In this document: positions 45,718 to 55,723 of the stretch, in pieces
How positions within the stretch are numbered: position 1 is the stretch's first letter
Layout: every line of letters begins with the position of its first letter
Origin: Kaustia mangrovi
GTDB taxonomy: Bacteria; Pseudomonadota; Alphaproteobacteria; Rhizobiales; Im1
DNA: 64,000 bases
Assembly: GCF_015482775.1 (NCBI RefSeq)
Contig: NZ_CP058214.1
Span: 2,966,501-3,030,500, forward strand
Reading direction: 5' to 3'
Position numbers and translations under genes: made by a program
The notes under the pieces: model-generated
Told to the model about the DNA's origin: nothing
The model's database searches: none
What the model saw: the letters and a program-made list of their open reading frames with translations, nothing else

Positions 45718-46479
45718 CTAGCCGGTCTGGATGAACCGTATGTCGGTCCCCTCGATCACGGCGCAGGTCAATCGTCCTGTCATGAAGGCCCCCGTGTCGA
45801 TGTTGACACGATTAGGGAGAAGTTCGGGCGCGTCAACAGGCGTATGGCCGTGAACGATGCGCTTGCCGTGATCGGCGGTGGAGCCGAGGAACGGTTCCCT
45901 GATCCACAGGAGGTCTTCCGCGCTTTGCCGGTCGAGCGCGACGCCGGGCCTGATCCCGGCATGGACGAAGAGGTAGTCGCTAAGCGCGAAGGATGGCCGC
46001 AAATCCCGCAGAAAGGCGCGGTGCGTGTCGGGAAAGGCCTCGTTGAGCCGGTCGTGAAGGTCGTTTGCGTCCCGCTCGCTCGCCTTCAGATCGGGGGTCA
46101 CGCCATAGGAGAGCAGGGTCTCGAAGCCGCCGAACTGAAGCCAGTGCGCAATGGCGCCGGGATCGGCGAGGCAGTCGGAGAGGACGGCCTCGTGGTTCCC
46201 CCGAAGGCAGACGCGCTCGCGGCCGCCGGACGCCGGCGCGCGCAGGGTCTCGATCACCTCGCGCGATTGCGGGCCGCGGTCGACATAGTCGCCCAGATAG
46301 ATCTCGTACACATGCTCGGCCGGGCTGCGGGCGTCATCCTCCGCGATCCGGTCGAGAAGCTCCGCCAGGCAGTCCATACGGCCATGGATGTCGCCGACGG
46401 CATAGGCTCTCGTGCCGGGCGGCAGCCGGTGGTGTGGCTTGGCGGTCCTTGCCGATCCGAATCTCCGCGAGAAGATCAT
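45718..46479 (-). CDS. Metallophosphoesterase, serine/threonine-phosphatase type
   Basis: 253 residues. All dimetal motifs are present: GDIHGRMD (about 29-36), GDYVDRGP, GNHE and a late HGHTP. The size and motif spacing match bacteriophage-lambda-phosphatase-like PPP enzymes. It lies 121 bp upstream of the Wza-like gene on the same strand and is divergent from the NusG paralog. It might dephosphorylate proteins or a sugar phosphate, and a counterpart to the Wzc kinase is only a conjecture (Wzc is usually reset by a Wzb-type phosphatase, which I do not see). Confidence 0.88.
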   Translation of the reverse strand: MIFSRRFGSARTAKPHHRLPPGTRAYAVGDIHGRMDCLAELLDRIAEDDARSPAEHVYEIYLGDYVDRGPQSREVIETLRAPASGGRERVCLRGNHEAVLSDCLADPGAIAHWLQFGGFETLLSYGVTPDLKASERDANDLHDRLNEAFPDTHRAFLRDLRPSFALSDYLFVHAGIRPGVALDRQSAEDLLWIREPFLGSTADHGKRIVHGHTPVDAPELLPNRVNIDTGAFMTGRLTCAVIEGTDIRFIQTG

Positions 46480-46703
46480 CGGGTGCGATCCTGTGGCCTC
46501 CGGATAGGTTCCGCATCGGGTCGCAGGCTGCCATTGACCCGGCCGGGACCGGTACGGCTCGTCTGGACAGCGGAGTTTCCATGCGCGATGAAAGGCGCAA
46601 TACTATGGCTGTTCCAGCTCCGCAAGCCGGGGGCGCCCCGCCGGGACGCTCCATGAAGACAGCCGCTCCGGCAGTCCGGGCGATTCGGTATGCCGGGCCC
46701 CTT

Positions 46704-47219
46704 ATGCGAGAGAGGATAGCGATAGTCGTGCGCTGGTACGTTGTCCAGACACTGCCCCATCAGGAGCTCCGCGCCCAGCACAATCTGGAGCGGCAGGGCT
46801 ATCGGGTCTTCTGTCCGAAGAGGCTGAAGACCGTGCGCCATGCACGCCGCACGCAGACTGTCCTGGCGCCGATATTCCCGGGCTATCTGTTCGTCTCTCT
46901 CGATGTCGGGCGCGACCGCTGGCGCGCGATCTCCTCGACCTACGGGGTCGCCCGGCTGATCTGCGGCGATGTCATGCCCACGCCCGTGCCGGAAGGCGTG
47001 GTCGAGACGATGATGGAGTCCGCCGACGGGCGCGATGTCCTGCAGTTCGTCGACGATCTCAAGGTCGGCGGCCGGGTGCGCCTGCTCGCCGGGCCGTTCG
47101 CCGAGCAGCTCGGGATCCTCGACGGGATCGACGCCAATGGCTCGATCCGCGTGCTCTTGAACATCATGAACGGCACCGTGCCGATCCGGGTCAGCCGGGA
47201 TCACGCCATGCCCGAGTGA
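46704..47219 (+). CDS. NusG/RfaH-family specialised transcription antitermination factor
   Basis: About 171 residues. The NGN domain opens WYVVQTLPHQELRAQHNLER and includes RRTQTVLAPIFPGYLFVSLD. The C-terminal KOW region is GGRVRLLAGPFAEQLGILDG. Housekeeping NusG is normally next to secE and rplK, but this copy stands beside a polysaccharide locus, as RfaH, LoaP, UpxY and TaA do. ATG 46704 has no clear ribosome site; GTG 46728, just before RWYVV and 13 bp after GAGAGG, is an alternative. It is on the opposite strand to the genes it may control, so it would act in trans. Confidence 0.85.
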   Translation: MRERIAIVVRWYVVQTLPHQELRAQHNLERQGYRVFCPKRLKTVRHARRTQTVLAPIFPGYLFVSLDVGRDRWRAISSTYGVARLICGDVMPTPVPEGVVETMMESADGRDVLQFVDDLKVGGRVRLLAGPFAEQLGILDGIDANGSIRVLLNIMNGTVPIRVSRDHAMPE

Positions 47220-47274
47220 CGGGCAGCGGCGAGGGCCGGCGCGGGTTGGCCCGATAATGCTCCGGCTTGTCGAT

Positions 47275-48729
47275 CTAGAAATAGAACCAGGCGCCGAACT
47301 GGGCGCGCCAGGCGTCGTCGCTCTTGTTCGTGCCGCTGGTGTTGCCCTCGCTGTCCATGCCGCCGCCGTCGCGATATTTGCGGTCGGCCCACATGAGTTC
47401 CCAGCCGAGTTTCATCTCCTGGACGGGCTGCCACATGATATTGGCGTGCACGCTCATGATCTCGCGATTGAGCTCCTCGCCGTAAAGATCGGCCGCCTCG
47501 CGCGTGTCGCCCGAATCCATCTTGGTCCAGCCCCAGCCGACATTGAAGCTGGTCGCGTCGGTGACGGTGAAGGACAGGCCGGCGAACAGGCCGAGGCCGG
47601 CAATGGTGTCGATATTGCCGTTGGCATTGGCATAGGCGCCGTAGCTCGCGCCGAGAAGATAATTGCCGATGCCGTCGCCATACATGACCGAGGTGGACAG
47701 CGTGGCGAAATCGGCGAGATTGATGTTGGTCGCGCCCTGGACGGCCCAGCCGAGCGCGCTGTCGCCGTCGACGCCGAGATCGCCGTCGGTGTGGAAGTCG
47801 CGCAGCATGCCGGAGACCAGGAACAGCGTGTCGCCGGGCCCGGAATACTGCCAGCGGGCATTGAGGTCCGGCAGGTTGTCCGATGCGCCGCCGGTCGCCA
47901 CCGTTGCCGTCGCGGGCGTGGTGATCGTGCCGATGGCGCCGGTCAGAAGATCGTCGCCGTTGCCCTGGCTCGAATCGCCGGTCGGGTCCTCGATGGAGAC
48001 CGCGAACTCCATCGGGCCGTCATGATAGGTCAGGCGCACCTGATTGTTGCGCGACGTGCCGATCAGGCCGACGGGACCGTTGAAGTCGACCGTCGAGATG
48101 CCGCTGTCGACGGACATGAAGTTGCGCCAGTACCGGCCGACGCCGAGGGTGAAGTTCGGCGTCATGTCCCACTCGCCCCAGGCGTGGCGGACGCGGAAGT
48201 CGCCGCCCCAGAAGTCGCCCTCGATCAGGGTGCGGATCTGGCCGATGGAGGTGTCGGACCGCGACTTGATGCGGAAGCGCGACTGCTCGGCATGCAGCCG
48301 GATATGCTCGGCGCTGTCGGTGCCTTCCGTGATGTCGGTGTAGGTGAACTGGTTGCCGAGATCCTGGTTGAAGTCGTAGATCACGTCGCCCTTGACGTAA
48401 CCGGAGACCGTCACCTCGTGGACCGGCGCCGGCAGGTCGGCGGTCGGCGTGATGGCGATGGTGAAGCCGCGGTCGCTCGGAACCGCGTCGCCGACGCGCG
48501 AGGTGTTCCAGTCGGCGGTCGCCTCGGTGCCGCGCCTGAAGGTGATGAAGCTCGCACCCTCCGGCGCCTCCGGTGCGGCCGGCTGGGCCTCGAGCTGGTT
48601 CACACGGGTCTGCAGGGCCTGGAGCTGCGCCTTCAGGGCGGTCAGCTCATCGGCCTGTGCGCCCGTCGTTACGGCGACGGTCGCGACACTGCCCAGCAGG
48701 GCCCGACGGAACCATCGGGAACTCGTCAT
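47275..48729 (-). CDS. Outer-membrane porin, DcaP-like
   Basis: 484 residues from ATG 48729, preceded by GGGAGAG. A signal peptide (RALLGSVATVAVTTGAQADE) is followed by a short coiled coil (LTALKAQLQALQTRVNQLEA) and then by a beta-barrel ending in WFYF. The coiled-coil plus barrel layout and GYVKGDVIYDFNQDLGNQF resemble DcaP-type trimeric porins, which take up dicarboxylates and other anions. It may serve the neighbouring TRAP/dehydrogenase operon. It converges with the NusG paralog. Confidence 0.85.
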   Translation of the reverse strand: MTSSRWFRRALLGSVATVAVTTGAQADELTALKAQLQALQTRVNQLEAQPAAPEAPEGASFITFRRGTEATADWNTSRVGDAVPSDRGFTIAITPTADLPAPVHEVTVSGYVKGDVIYDFNQDLGNQFTYTDITEGTDSAEHIRLHAEQSRFRIKSRSDTSIGQIRTLIEGDFWGGDFRVRHAWGEWDMTPNFTLGVGRYWRNFMSVDSGISTVDFNGPVGLIGTSRNNQVRLTYHDGPMEFAVSIEDPTGDSSQGNGDDLLTGAIGTITTPATATVATGGASDNLPDLNARWQYSGPGDTLFLVSGMLRDFHTDGDLGVDGDSALGWAVQGATNINLADFATLSTSVMYGDGIGNYLLGASYGAYANANGNIDTIAGLGLFAGLSFTVTDATSFNVGWGWTKMDSGDTREAADLYGEELNREIMSVHANIMWQPVQEMKLGWELMWADRKYRDGGGMDSEGNTSGTNKSDDAWRAQFGAWFYF

Positions 48730-48877
48730 ACCGGACTCTCCCACTCTCTCTCGAGATCTTCTTGCAGGCCTTGTGCGGTGGGCCGGATGCAGACACACCC
48801 GGAAGACAGATTGCCCCTTCCGGCCACAGACGGGATCGTGGCGCGGATCGATACTCAGTCCACAGTTTTATAACCCT

Positions 48878-48889
48878 TTGTGGCCACAA
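48878..48889. promoter_or_regulatory. 12-bp perfect palindrome upstream of porin
   Basis: TTGTGGCCACAA lies about 150 bp before the porin start in the 229-bp gap between porin and dehydrogenase genes, next to TATAAAA on the minus strand. It could be a regulator site for the porin; no regulator is identified. Confidence 0.35.
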
Positions 48890-48958
48890 TGGGGAAGACC
48901 CTGACTGCGATCCTGCATCGATCTGACGCGTGCGGGGGCTGGCCGCGGTCGCCGGAAG

Positions 48959-49945
48959 TCAGGGTTCCAGGGCGATCTTGGCGGCTGCGACCGCGCCGCG
49001 GTCGAGCTCTTCGAAGGCGGCGAGACCGTCTGCCAGCGGCCGGCGGTCCACCCAGCCGAGCGCGCCGAGCCGGCCGCCGGCAAGGGCGGAGAGCGCGCTG
49101 CGGAAATCGGTCATCGTATAGGTGTAGGTCCCGATGAAGGCGATCTCCTGAAGCGTCGCCCTGCGCGCATCGACGCCGCCGTCATTGTCCCCGAGCCCGA
49201 TATGGAGCACGACGCCGCCCGGCCGCGCCCGGCGCATGGCCGCCTCGCGGGTCGCGCGGGCGCCGACCGCATCCACCACGAGCTCCGCGCCGGGCCTGTC
49301 TCCCTCCTCCTTAAGCGGGTCGACGACCGGGAAGCCTTCCGCGGCGACCGTGCGGCGGCGCAGGGGATTGGTCTCCATGACCACGATATCCGGGCAGCCG
49401 AAGGCGCGCAGCACGAGCGCGCAGAGAAGCCCGATGGCCCCGCCGCCAATGACGATGGCGCGTGCCTCGGGGAGGGGCCGGTGGAGCGTGCGCGCCGCCG
49501 TAACGATCCCGTGCCAGGCGGTTGCCGCCGGCTCGGTGAGCGCGGCATGCGCCATGGGCATGGCGTCCGGCACGTCGAGGAGATTGCCGTCGGGCACCGC
49601 GACGAGGCCGGCGAAGCCGCCGGGCCGGTTCATGGACATCATCTGCCGGCTTTCGCAGAGATTGGCCCGGCCCTCCCGGCAGAAGCCGCACCGGCCGCAG
49701 GAGACGAGCGGATTGACCACGACGCGCCGGCCGGCGGCGGCGCCCTCCGCGACCGTGCCGGCAAGCTCGTGGCCCAGGATGAGCGGCGGCCTGCGCCGCT
49801 CGTCCCTGCCGTGGAAGGCGTGCATGTCCGACCCGCATATGCAGCAGGCCTCCACCCGCAGGAGGGACTCGCCGGCAGCCGGGGCGGGATCGTCGGTCTC
49901 GCCATAGTCGAGCCGGCCCGGCCCGGTATAGATGAGCGCCTTCAT
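48959..49945 (-). CDS. Zinc-dependent alcohol dehydrogenase (MDR family)
   Basis: 328 residues, last in the LacI-controlled operon. Catalytic zinc ligands Cys37 (ICGSD) and His59 in ILGHELAG, structural-zinc Cys set CGRCGFCREGRANLC, and NAD fold VIGGGAIGLLCALVLRAFG. Likely oxidises a small polyol or hydroxy acid. If the operon is for dihydroxypropanesulfonate, this fits one of the two C2-dehydrogenases that interconvert the enantiomers. It overlaps the SDR gene by 4 bp. Confidence 0.88.
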   Translation of the reverse strand: MKALIYTGPGRLDYGETDDPAPAAGESLLRVEACCICGSDMHAFHGRDERRRPPLILGHELAGTVAEGAAAGRRVVVNPLVSCGRCGFCREGRANLCESRQMMSMNRPGGFAGLVAVPDGNLLDVPDAMPMAHAALTEPAATAWHGIVTAARTLHRPLPEARAIVIGGGAIGLLCALVLRAFGCPDIVVMETNPLRRRTVAAEGFPVVDPLKEEGDRPGAELVVDAVGARATREAAMRRARPGGVVLHIGLGDNDGGVDARRATLQEIAFIGTYTYTMTDFRSALSALAGGRLGALGWVDRRPLADGLAAFEELDRGAVAAAKIALEP

Positions 49946-50712
49946 TTCGCGGTGAAGCCTCCGTCCACATGGATGACCTGGCCCGTCACATAGGCCGACG
50001 CCTCCGACGCCAGGAACACGGCGATACCGTCCAGATCCTCCAGCCGCCCGTTGCGGCCCATGGCCGTCCGGTCCGCCAGCGCGGCCGCCGTCGCCTCGTC
50101 GCTGAAGACGGGGCCGGTGAGCGCCGTCGGGAAGAAGCCCGGCGCGATGGCGTTCGCCGTGACGCCATGGGCCGACCAGGCCTCCGCCATGGCGCGGGTG
50201 AGCTGCGCGATGCCGCCCTTCGAGGCGCCATAGGCCATGCCGTTCGGCATGGCGCGCACCGATTGCAGGGAGGCGATATTGACGATGCGCCCATGGCCCT
50301 TCGCGATCATGGGCGCGATGCAGGCGCGCGCCAGGAAGAAGGGGATGGTGAGGTTGAGCGTCAGGGTCCGCTGCCAGCTTTCCGGCGTGATCGCCTCCGG
50401 CGCCTCGCGCAGATTGACGCCGGCGGCGTTGACCAGGATGTCGGGCGCGCCGAAGGGGGCGGAGGCCTCCTTTGCGAGCATGTCCATCGCGGCGGGGTCC
50501 GACAGGTCGCGGGCCAGCGCCGCGGCCTTGCCGCCATCCGCCTCGATGGCGCCGGCCGCCCCGGCGAGCTCGGCCTCCCGGCGGGCGAGGAGAACCACGG
50601 CGGCACCGGCGCGCGCCAGCGCCTCGCCCATGCGCCGGCCGATGCCGCTGGAGCCCCCGGTGACGAGCGCCACGCGCCCGCCGAGATCGAACAGTCCCGA
50701 TGGTGAAGACAT
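49942..50712 (-). CDS. Short-chain dehydrogenase/reductase
   Basis: 256 residues from ATG 50712 (an earlier ATG at 50733 overlaps the previous gene). Classical SDR: TGGSSGIG (18-25), NAAG in ILVNAAGVN, Ser in IVNIASLQS and YGASKGG for the Tyr-x3-Lys pair, then AIAPGFFPTAL. Gluconate-5-dehydrogenase-like. Partner of the neighbouring dehydrogenases in a catabolic pathway for a hydroxylated compound. Confidence 0.9.
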   Translation of the reverse strand: MSSPSGLFDLGGRVALVTGGSSGIGRRMGEALARAGAAVVLLARREAELAGAAGAIEADGGKAAALARDLSDPAAMDMLAKEASAPFGAPDILVNAAGVNLREAPEAITPESWQRTLTLNLTIPFFLARACIAPMIAKGHGRIVNIASLQSVRAMPNGMAYGASKGGIAQLTRAMAEAWSAHGVTANAIAPGFFPTALTGPVFSDEATAAALADRTAMGRNGRLEDLDGIAVFLASEASAYVTGQVIHVDGGFTAK

Positions 50713-50722
50713 GCCGCCGCCC

Positions 50723-52081
<1,359 letters not shown>

Positions 52082-53395
52082 TCAGCGGATGGCCCAGAGC
52101 GAAATGGCGGGTATGAAGGCCAGCAGCAGCACCACGGTGAGCATGGCGATCACATAGGGTATGGCGCGCCGGGCGATGCCCATCACGGGCTCGCCGGTCA
52201 GGCTCGCGAGCACGAAGAGATTGAGCCCGAGCGGCGGCGTGACGAAGCCGACGCCGAGGGCTGTCACCATGAAGATGCAGAAATGGATCTCGTTCATGCC
52301 GATGCTTTCGGCGAGCGGCAGCATGATGGGCGCGAGGATCACGATATTGGGCGTGGTCTCCATGACGCAGCCGGCGAGGATGAAGACGCCGAGCATGAGC
52401 AGAACGATCAGCACCGGGTCGTCGGTCAGCGCGGTGATCGACTGCACGAAGGTCTGCGGCACCTCCAGCGCGGCCAGCGTCTGGGCGAGCGGCAGGGCGA
52501 AGGCGATGATCGGCACGATGACGCCGTTCACCTTGGCCGAGCTCAGGAGCATCTTGGGGAAGTCGTCGAGGGTGAGCGTGCCCTGCAGGAGCCCGATGAC
52601 GATGGTCGTCACGACCGCCACGGCGGCCGCCTCCGTCGGCGTGAAGACGCCGGAATAGATGCCGCCGAGGATGATGACCGGGATCATCAGGGCGAACTTG
52701 CCCTCCCAGACCGCCGTCAGCCAGCGCCGGAGCGAGAAGGCGAGGTCGGAGGCCTCGTAGCCGTGCCGCCGGTTGAGGACGATGTTGGTGAGCATGATCG
52801 AGACCATGATCATGACGCCGGGAATGGCGGCCGCCAGGAAGAGGGTGGAGGCGGAGATGCCGAGGATCAGGCCGATGATGATATAGGCGATGGAGGGCGG
52901 GATCAGGATGCCGGTGCATGCACCCGATGCGATGAGCGCGCAGGCATAGGGCCTCGGATAGCCCGCCTCCACGAGCCGCGCATAGGTGATCCGCCCGACG
53001 GCGGCCGCGCCCGCGGCGTCCGAGCCGGAGATGCAGGCGAAGAAGCCGCAGCCCAGTATGGTGGAGGTGCCGAAGCCGGTGCGGAAGCCGCCCATGGTGG
53101 CTTCCGCCACGTCGAGCAGCTTGTCGGAAAGCCCCGAGCGTACCAGCACGTCGCCGGTCAGGATGAACAGCGGGATGGCGATCAGCGCGAAGGCGTCGAT
53201 GCCGGAGAACAGCGCCTCGCCGAACAGGGTGAGCGGCAGCACGTCGGTTAGGACGAGAAGGCCGATCGCCCCGAAGCCCAGCGCCACCCAGACGGGAACC
53301 GCGAGCGCCAGGAGCACGACGATGCCGATGAGCGGAAGCCCGACGGCCCAGCCGAGCTCGGTGGAGGCTTCCGGAACGCCATAGAGTTGATACAT
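52082..53395 (-). CDS. TRAP transporter large permease, DctM-like
   Basis: 437 residues with about 12 helices. Typical DctM segments include FILTGDVLVRSGLSDKLLDV, GCGFFACISGSDAAGAAAVG and the LIPPSIAYIIIGLILGISAS region. It moves the solute with sodium. It is 18 bp after the small permease and 51 bp before the HpsN-like gene. Confidence 0.95.
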   Translation of the reverse strand: MYQLYGVPEASTELGWAVGLPLIGIVVLLALAVPVWVALGFGAIGLLVLTDVLPLTLFGEALFSGIDAFALIAIPLFILTGDVLVRSGLSDKLLDVAEATMGGFRTGFGTSTILGCGFFACISGSDAAGAAAVGRITYARLVEAGYPRPYACALIASGACTGILIPPSIAYIIIGLILGISASTLFLAAAIPGVMIMVSIMLTNIVLNRRHGYEASDLAFSLRRWLTAVWEGKFALMIPVIILGGIYSGVFTPTEAAAVAVVTTIVIGLLQGTLTLDDFPKMLLSSAKVNGVIVPIIAFALPLAQTLAALEVPQTFVQSITALTDDPVLIVLLMLGVFILAGCVMETTPNIVILAPIMLPLAESIGMNEIHFCIFMVTALGVGFVTPPLGLNLFVLASLTGEPVMGIARRAIPYVIAMLTVVLLLAFIPAISLWAIR

Positions 53396-53413
53396 GGTGC
53401 CTTCGAGCCCTGC

Positions 53414-53929
53414 CTAGTCGAACAGCTTGCGCCCGGCGAAATGCGGGCGGCCGCCGATGAGATCGGCGATGTCGCGGTGGATGGACTGGGCGAGCCTGAC
53501 GAGCATCACCGTGAAGCCGAAGGGCACCGCCATGAGGAACCACACCCGGATGATGCGCAGGCCGTCGGTCACATTGCCGTATTTCCAGGAGACGAGGACT
53601 GGGTCGAGCGACCAGTAGATCGCGAAACAGGCCAGCGCCACCGTCAGGAGATCGCCGAACAGATAGACGAGCGCGGCACCGCGCGGCGGCAGCGCATGGG
53701 TGATGACGTCGATGCGGATATGCGCGCGGTCGCGCACGGCCACCGCGGCGCCGATCCAGACCAGATAGATGAAGGCGTAGCGCGCCGTCTCCTCGCCCCA
53801 GACGGAGGAGTAGAGCAGCGCGAAGCGTCGGAAGACTTCCGTTGCGATCACCAGGACGATGAAGCTGTAGAGGAACAGGAGCAGCCAGCGCTCGCCATTC
53901 TCGTCCAGCCATTTCAGGGCCTTGCGCAT
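53414..53929 (-). CDS. TRAP transporter small permease, DctQ-like
   Basis: 171 residues, four helices, with the DctQ-typical WGEETARYAFIYLVWIGAAV. Works with the large permease. The start follows a strong intercistronic hairpin. Confidence 0.93.
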   Translation of the reverse strand: MRKALKWLDENGERWLLLFLYSFIVLVIATEVFRRFALLYSSVWGEETARYAFIYLVWIGAAVAVRDRAHIRIDVITHALPPRGAALVYLFGDLLTVALACFAIYWSLDPVLVSWKYGNVTDGLRIIRVWFLMAVPFGFTVMLVRLAQSIHRDIADLIGGRPHFAGRKLFD

Positions 53930-53955
53930 TGACGTCCTCGGACGGGGTTGGCCGG

Positions 53956-53983
53956 GGCAGGGGCGGGCCGTGCCGCCCCTGCC
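53956..53983 (-). terminator. Intercistronic hairpin after the TRAP binding-protein gene
   Basis: GGCAGGGGCGG (53956-53966) pairs perfectly with CCGCCCCTGCC (53973-53983) across a 6-nt loop between the binding-protein stop and the small-permease start. It has no U run. Probable partial terminator or 3' stabiliser that favours binding-protein expression. Confidence 0.6.
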
Positions 53984-54011
53984 GGTCGTTGTGTGAGCGC
54001 GAGGGGACGGG

Positions 54012-55169
54012 TCACACGTCGTTGACGTAGTAGCGCCCTTGCGTGTTGGCGGCCTCGAGCAGCGTGTTGAACACCTCCAGCGACCCGCCGAGCTCCGTCT
54101 TCCAGTCGTCCCATTCCGGGCGCTGATGGCCGCCGGCCTCCGCCCATGCGGCGATCTCGTCCTCGCTCGGCACGTAGTACTGGACGCCGGCCCGGGTCAT
54201 CTCCGCCATGGCGAAGGCGCGCGAGGCGGGCACCTGGGCGAGGTTCTGCTGGAACGTCACCTCGCCGGCGAACTCGATGCCCTCGCGGATGTCCGTCGGC
54301 AGGCCGTTCAGCCAGTCCAGATTGCAGGAATAGACCTGGCTGTCGGGCACCGGCGCGTTGAAGGTGATCCAGGACAGGATGTCCTTGAAGCCGAAGGCGT
54401 AGAGCGCCTCGACCGCCGGGTCGAGCGCGTCGGCCACGCCCTGCTTGATGGCCGATGCGGTCTCGCCCCAGGCGACCGGCGTCGGATTGGCGCCGATCAG
54501 GCGGTAATATTGCTGCAGGATCTTGGAGCCGGGCACGCGGAACTTGATGCCCTGAAGGTCCTCCGGCGTCTTGATCGGGCCGTCGACGCCGCGGCGCAGC
54601 GCGGTGGTGCGCGGATCGATGCAGAAATAGAAGAGCGGCTTGAAGCCCTTCTCCTGGACGCGCTTGTCGACCTCCGCCTTCCAGGCCTCGGAGGTGACGA
54701 GGTTCACGAATTTCTGGTTCGGCCCGACCCAGTAGGGAATGTTGATCAGGTCGACCGCCGGCGCGAAGGGGGCGAAGTTCGACAGCGAGTGCTGCGCGGC
54801 CTGGATCGTGCCGGCCTGCACCTTCTCCACCAGCTTTGTGCCGACGCCGAGCTGGCCGCCGGGGGCGAGCTTCACATAGACATGGCCGTTGGTCAGGTTC
54901 TGGATGTTTTCCTTGAAGTTCAGCTGCATGATCGGATAGGAGCGCGTCGTCCCGATCCGGTAGGCGGTGGCGATGGTCATGGTCTCCTTCGCCGCGGCCT
55001 GGCGCTCCTTTTCCTCCTGCGCCGTCTGGGCGAGCGCCGTCTCGCTCATCAGCGTATTGGCGCCGAGCGCCACGAGCGCCGTGGTCGCGCCGTAGGCGCC
55101 CGCCGCGCGGAAGAAGGCGCGGCGTTCCGGCATGGAAACGCCGCCGTGATGTCTGGTCTTGTCGCTCAT
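54012..55169 (-). CDS. TRAP transporter substrate-binding protein, DctP-like
   Basis: 385 residues; the ATG follows GGGAGGAA with 7-bp spacing. A Tat-like leader (ERRAFFRAAGAYGATTALVA) ends near ALAQT. The DctP fold shows VKLAPGGQLGVGTKLVEKVQ, PEDLQGIKFRVPGSKILQQY and the ligand-carboxylate/sulfonate Arg in FRVPG. It is longer than simple C4-dicarboxylate DctP and matches the class that binds larger acids. Captures the solute in the periplasm. Confidence 0.93.
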   Translation of the reverse strand: MSDKTRHHGGVSMPERRAFFRAAGAYGATTALVALGANTLMSETALAQTAQEEKERQAAAKETMTIATAYRIGTTRSYPIMQLNFKENIQNLTNGHVYVKLAPGGQLGVGTKLVEKVQAGTIQAAQHSLSNFAPFAPAVDLINIPYWVGPNQKFVNLVTSEAWKAEVDKRVQEKGFKPLFYFCIDPRTTALRRGVDGPIKTPEDLQGIKFRVPGSKILQQYYRLIGANPTPVAWGETASAIKQGVADALDPAVEALYAFGFKDILSWITFNAPVPDSQVYSCNLDWLNGLPTDIREGIEFAGEVTFQQNLAQVPASRAFAMAEMTRAGVQYYVPSEDEIAAWAEAGGHQRPEWDDWKTELGGSLEVFNTLLEAANTQGRYYVNDV

Positions 55170-55226
55170 GTCATTTCCTCCCTGAGTGTTGTCTGGGTTG
55201 GGGGCGGTCCGCCTCTTGTCGGGCGC

Positions 55227-55517
55227 TCAGGCCCCGGCTTCGTCGTCTCCGCGGGCGGTCCCGGCCGGCAGGTCGTTGCGCGAGCCGACGGCCCGTTCCC
55301 GGGCGAGCGCGGCCAGCGTGAAGAACAGCGCGGAGAAGAGCAGCAGCAGGAATTCCGGGACGTCGGGCAGCACGAGGCCCGTCTCCCAGCCAAGCGTCAC
55401 GCGGGCCTTGCCGAGGAGCACGTTGAGGCAGAACAGCGAGAAGACGCCTGCGGCGATGGCGAGCAGCCAGCGTGCGCGCCGCGCGCTGTCCCGGTCCGTG
55501 ATGGGTTTTCCCGACAT
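55227..55517 (-). CDS. Small membrane protein at the head of the TRAP operon
   Basis: 96 residues from ATG 55517. Two hydrophobic helices (WLLAIAAGVFSLFCLNVLLG and FLLLLFSALFFTLAALARER) are joined by a short loop with WETGLVLPDVPE. No family recognised. It lies 68 bp downstream of the LacI-type operator and 57 bp before the binding-protein gene, so it is probably the first gene of the operon. It may be an accessory subunit. Confidence 0.6.
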   Translation of the reverse strand: MSGKPITDRDSARRARWLLAIAAGVFSLFCLNVLLGKARVTLGWETGLVLPDVPEFLLLLFSALFFTLAALARERAVGSRNDLPAGTARGDDEAGA

Positions 55518-55584
55518 GCCCCGTTCCGTCCCCTCAAGACCCCGTTGTCGCGCGTTTCCGGCCTTGGGGCCGGATTGGCGATCA

Positions 55585-55606
55585 ATTGCGTAAGCGCTTA
55601 CGCAAT
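55585..55606. promoter_or_regulatory. 22-bp perfect palindrome, LacI-family operator
   Basis: ATTGCGTAAGC is followed directly by its reverse complement GCTTACGCAAT. The central CG and AAGC/GCTT arms are the LacI/PurR-family pattern. It sits between the TRAP operon and the divergent LacI gene, 68 bp before the first operon gene. A weaker related sequence (GAGCAAGCGTTTACAT, about 55778-55793) covers the alternative LacI start. Repression of the operon and self-control are likely. Confidence 0.8.
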
Positions 55607-55723
55607 ATGGGGAGTGTAGCGAAACCTCACCCGGTCGTGTCAACAGGAAACTTGGCGTCGTCGCGAGCTGTGTCCGGTTGACCGTCGCCTGAAACTGGGG
55701 AAATATGGTCTCGATTTCGCGAT

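Noticed and set aside
46065-46703. A 5' extension of the NusG paralog by about 210 codons
   Set aside because: It overlaps the metallophosphoesterase gene on the other strand and shows no homology; the NGN domain starts at RWYVVQ.
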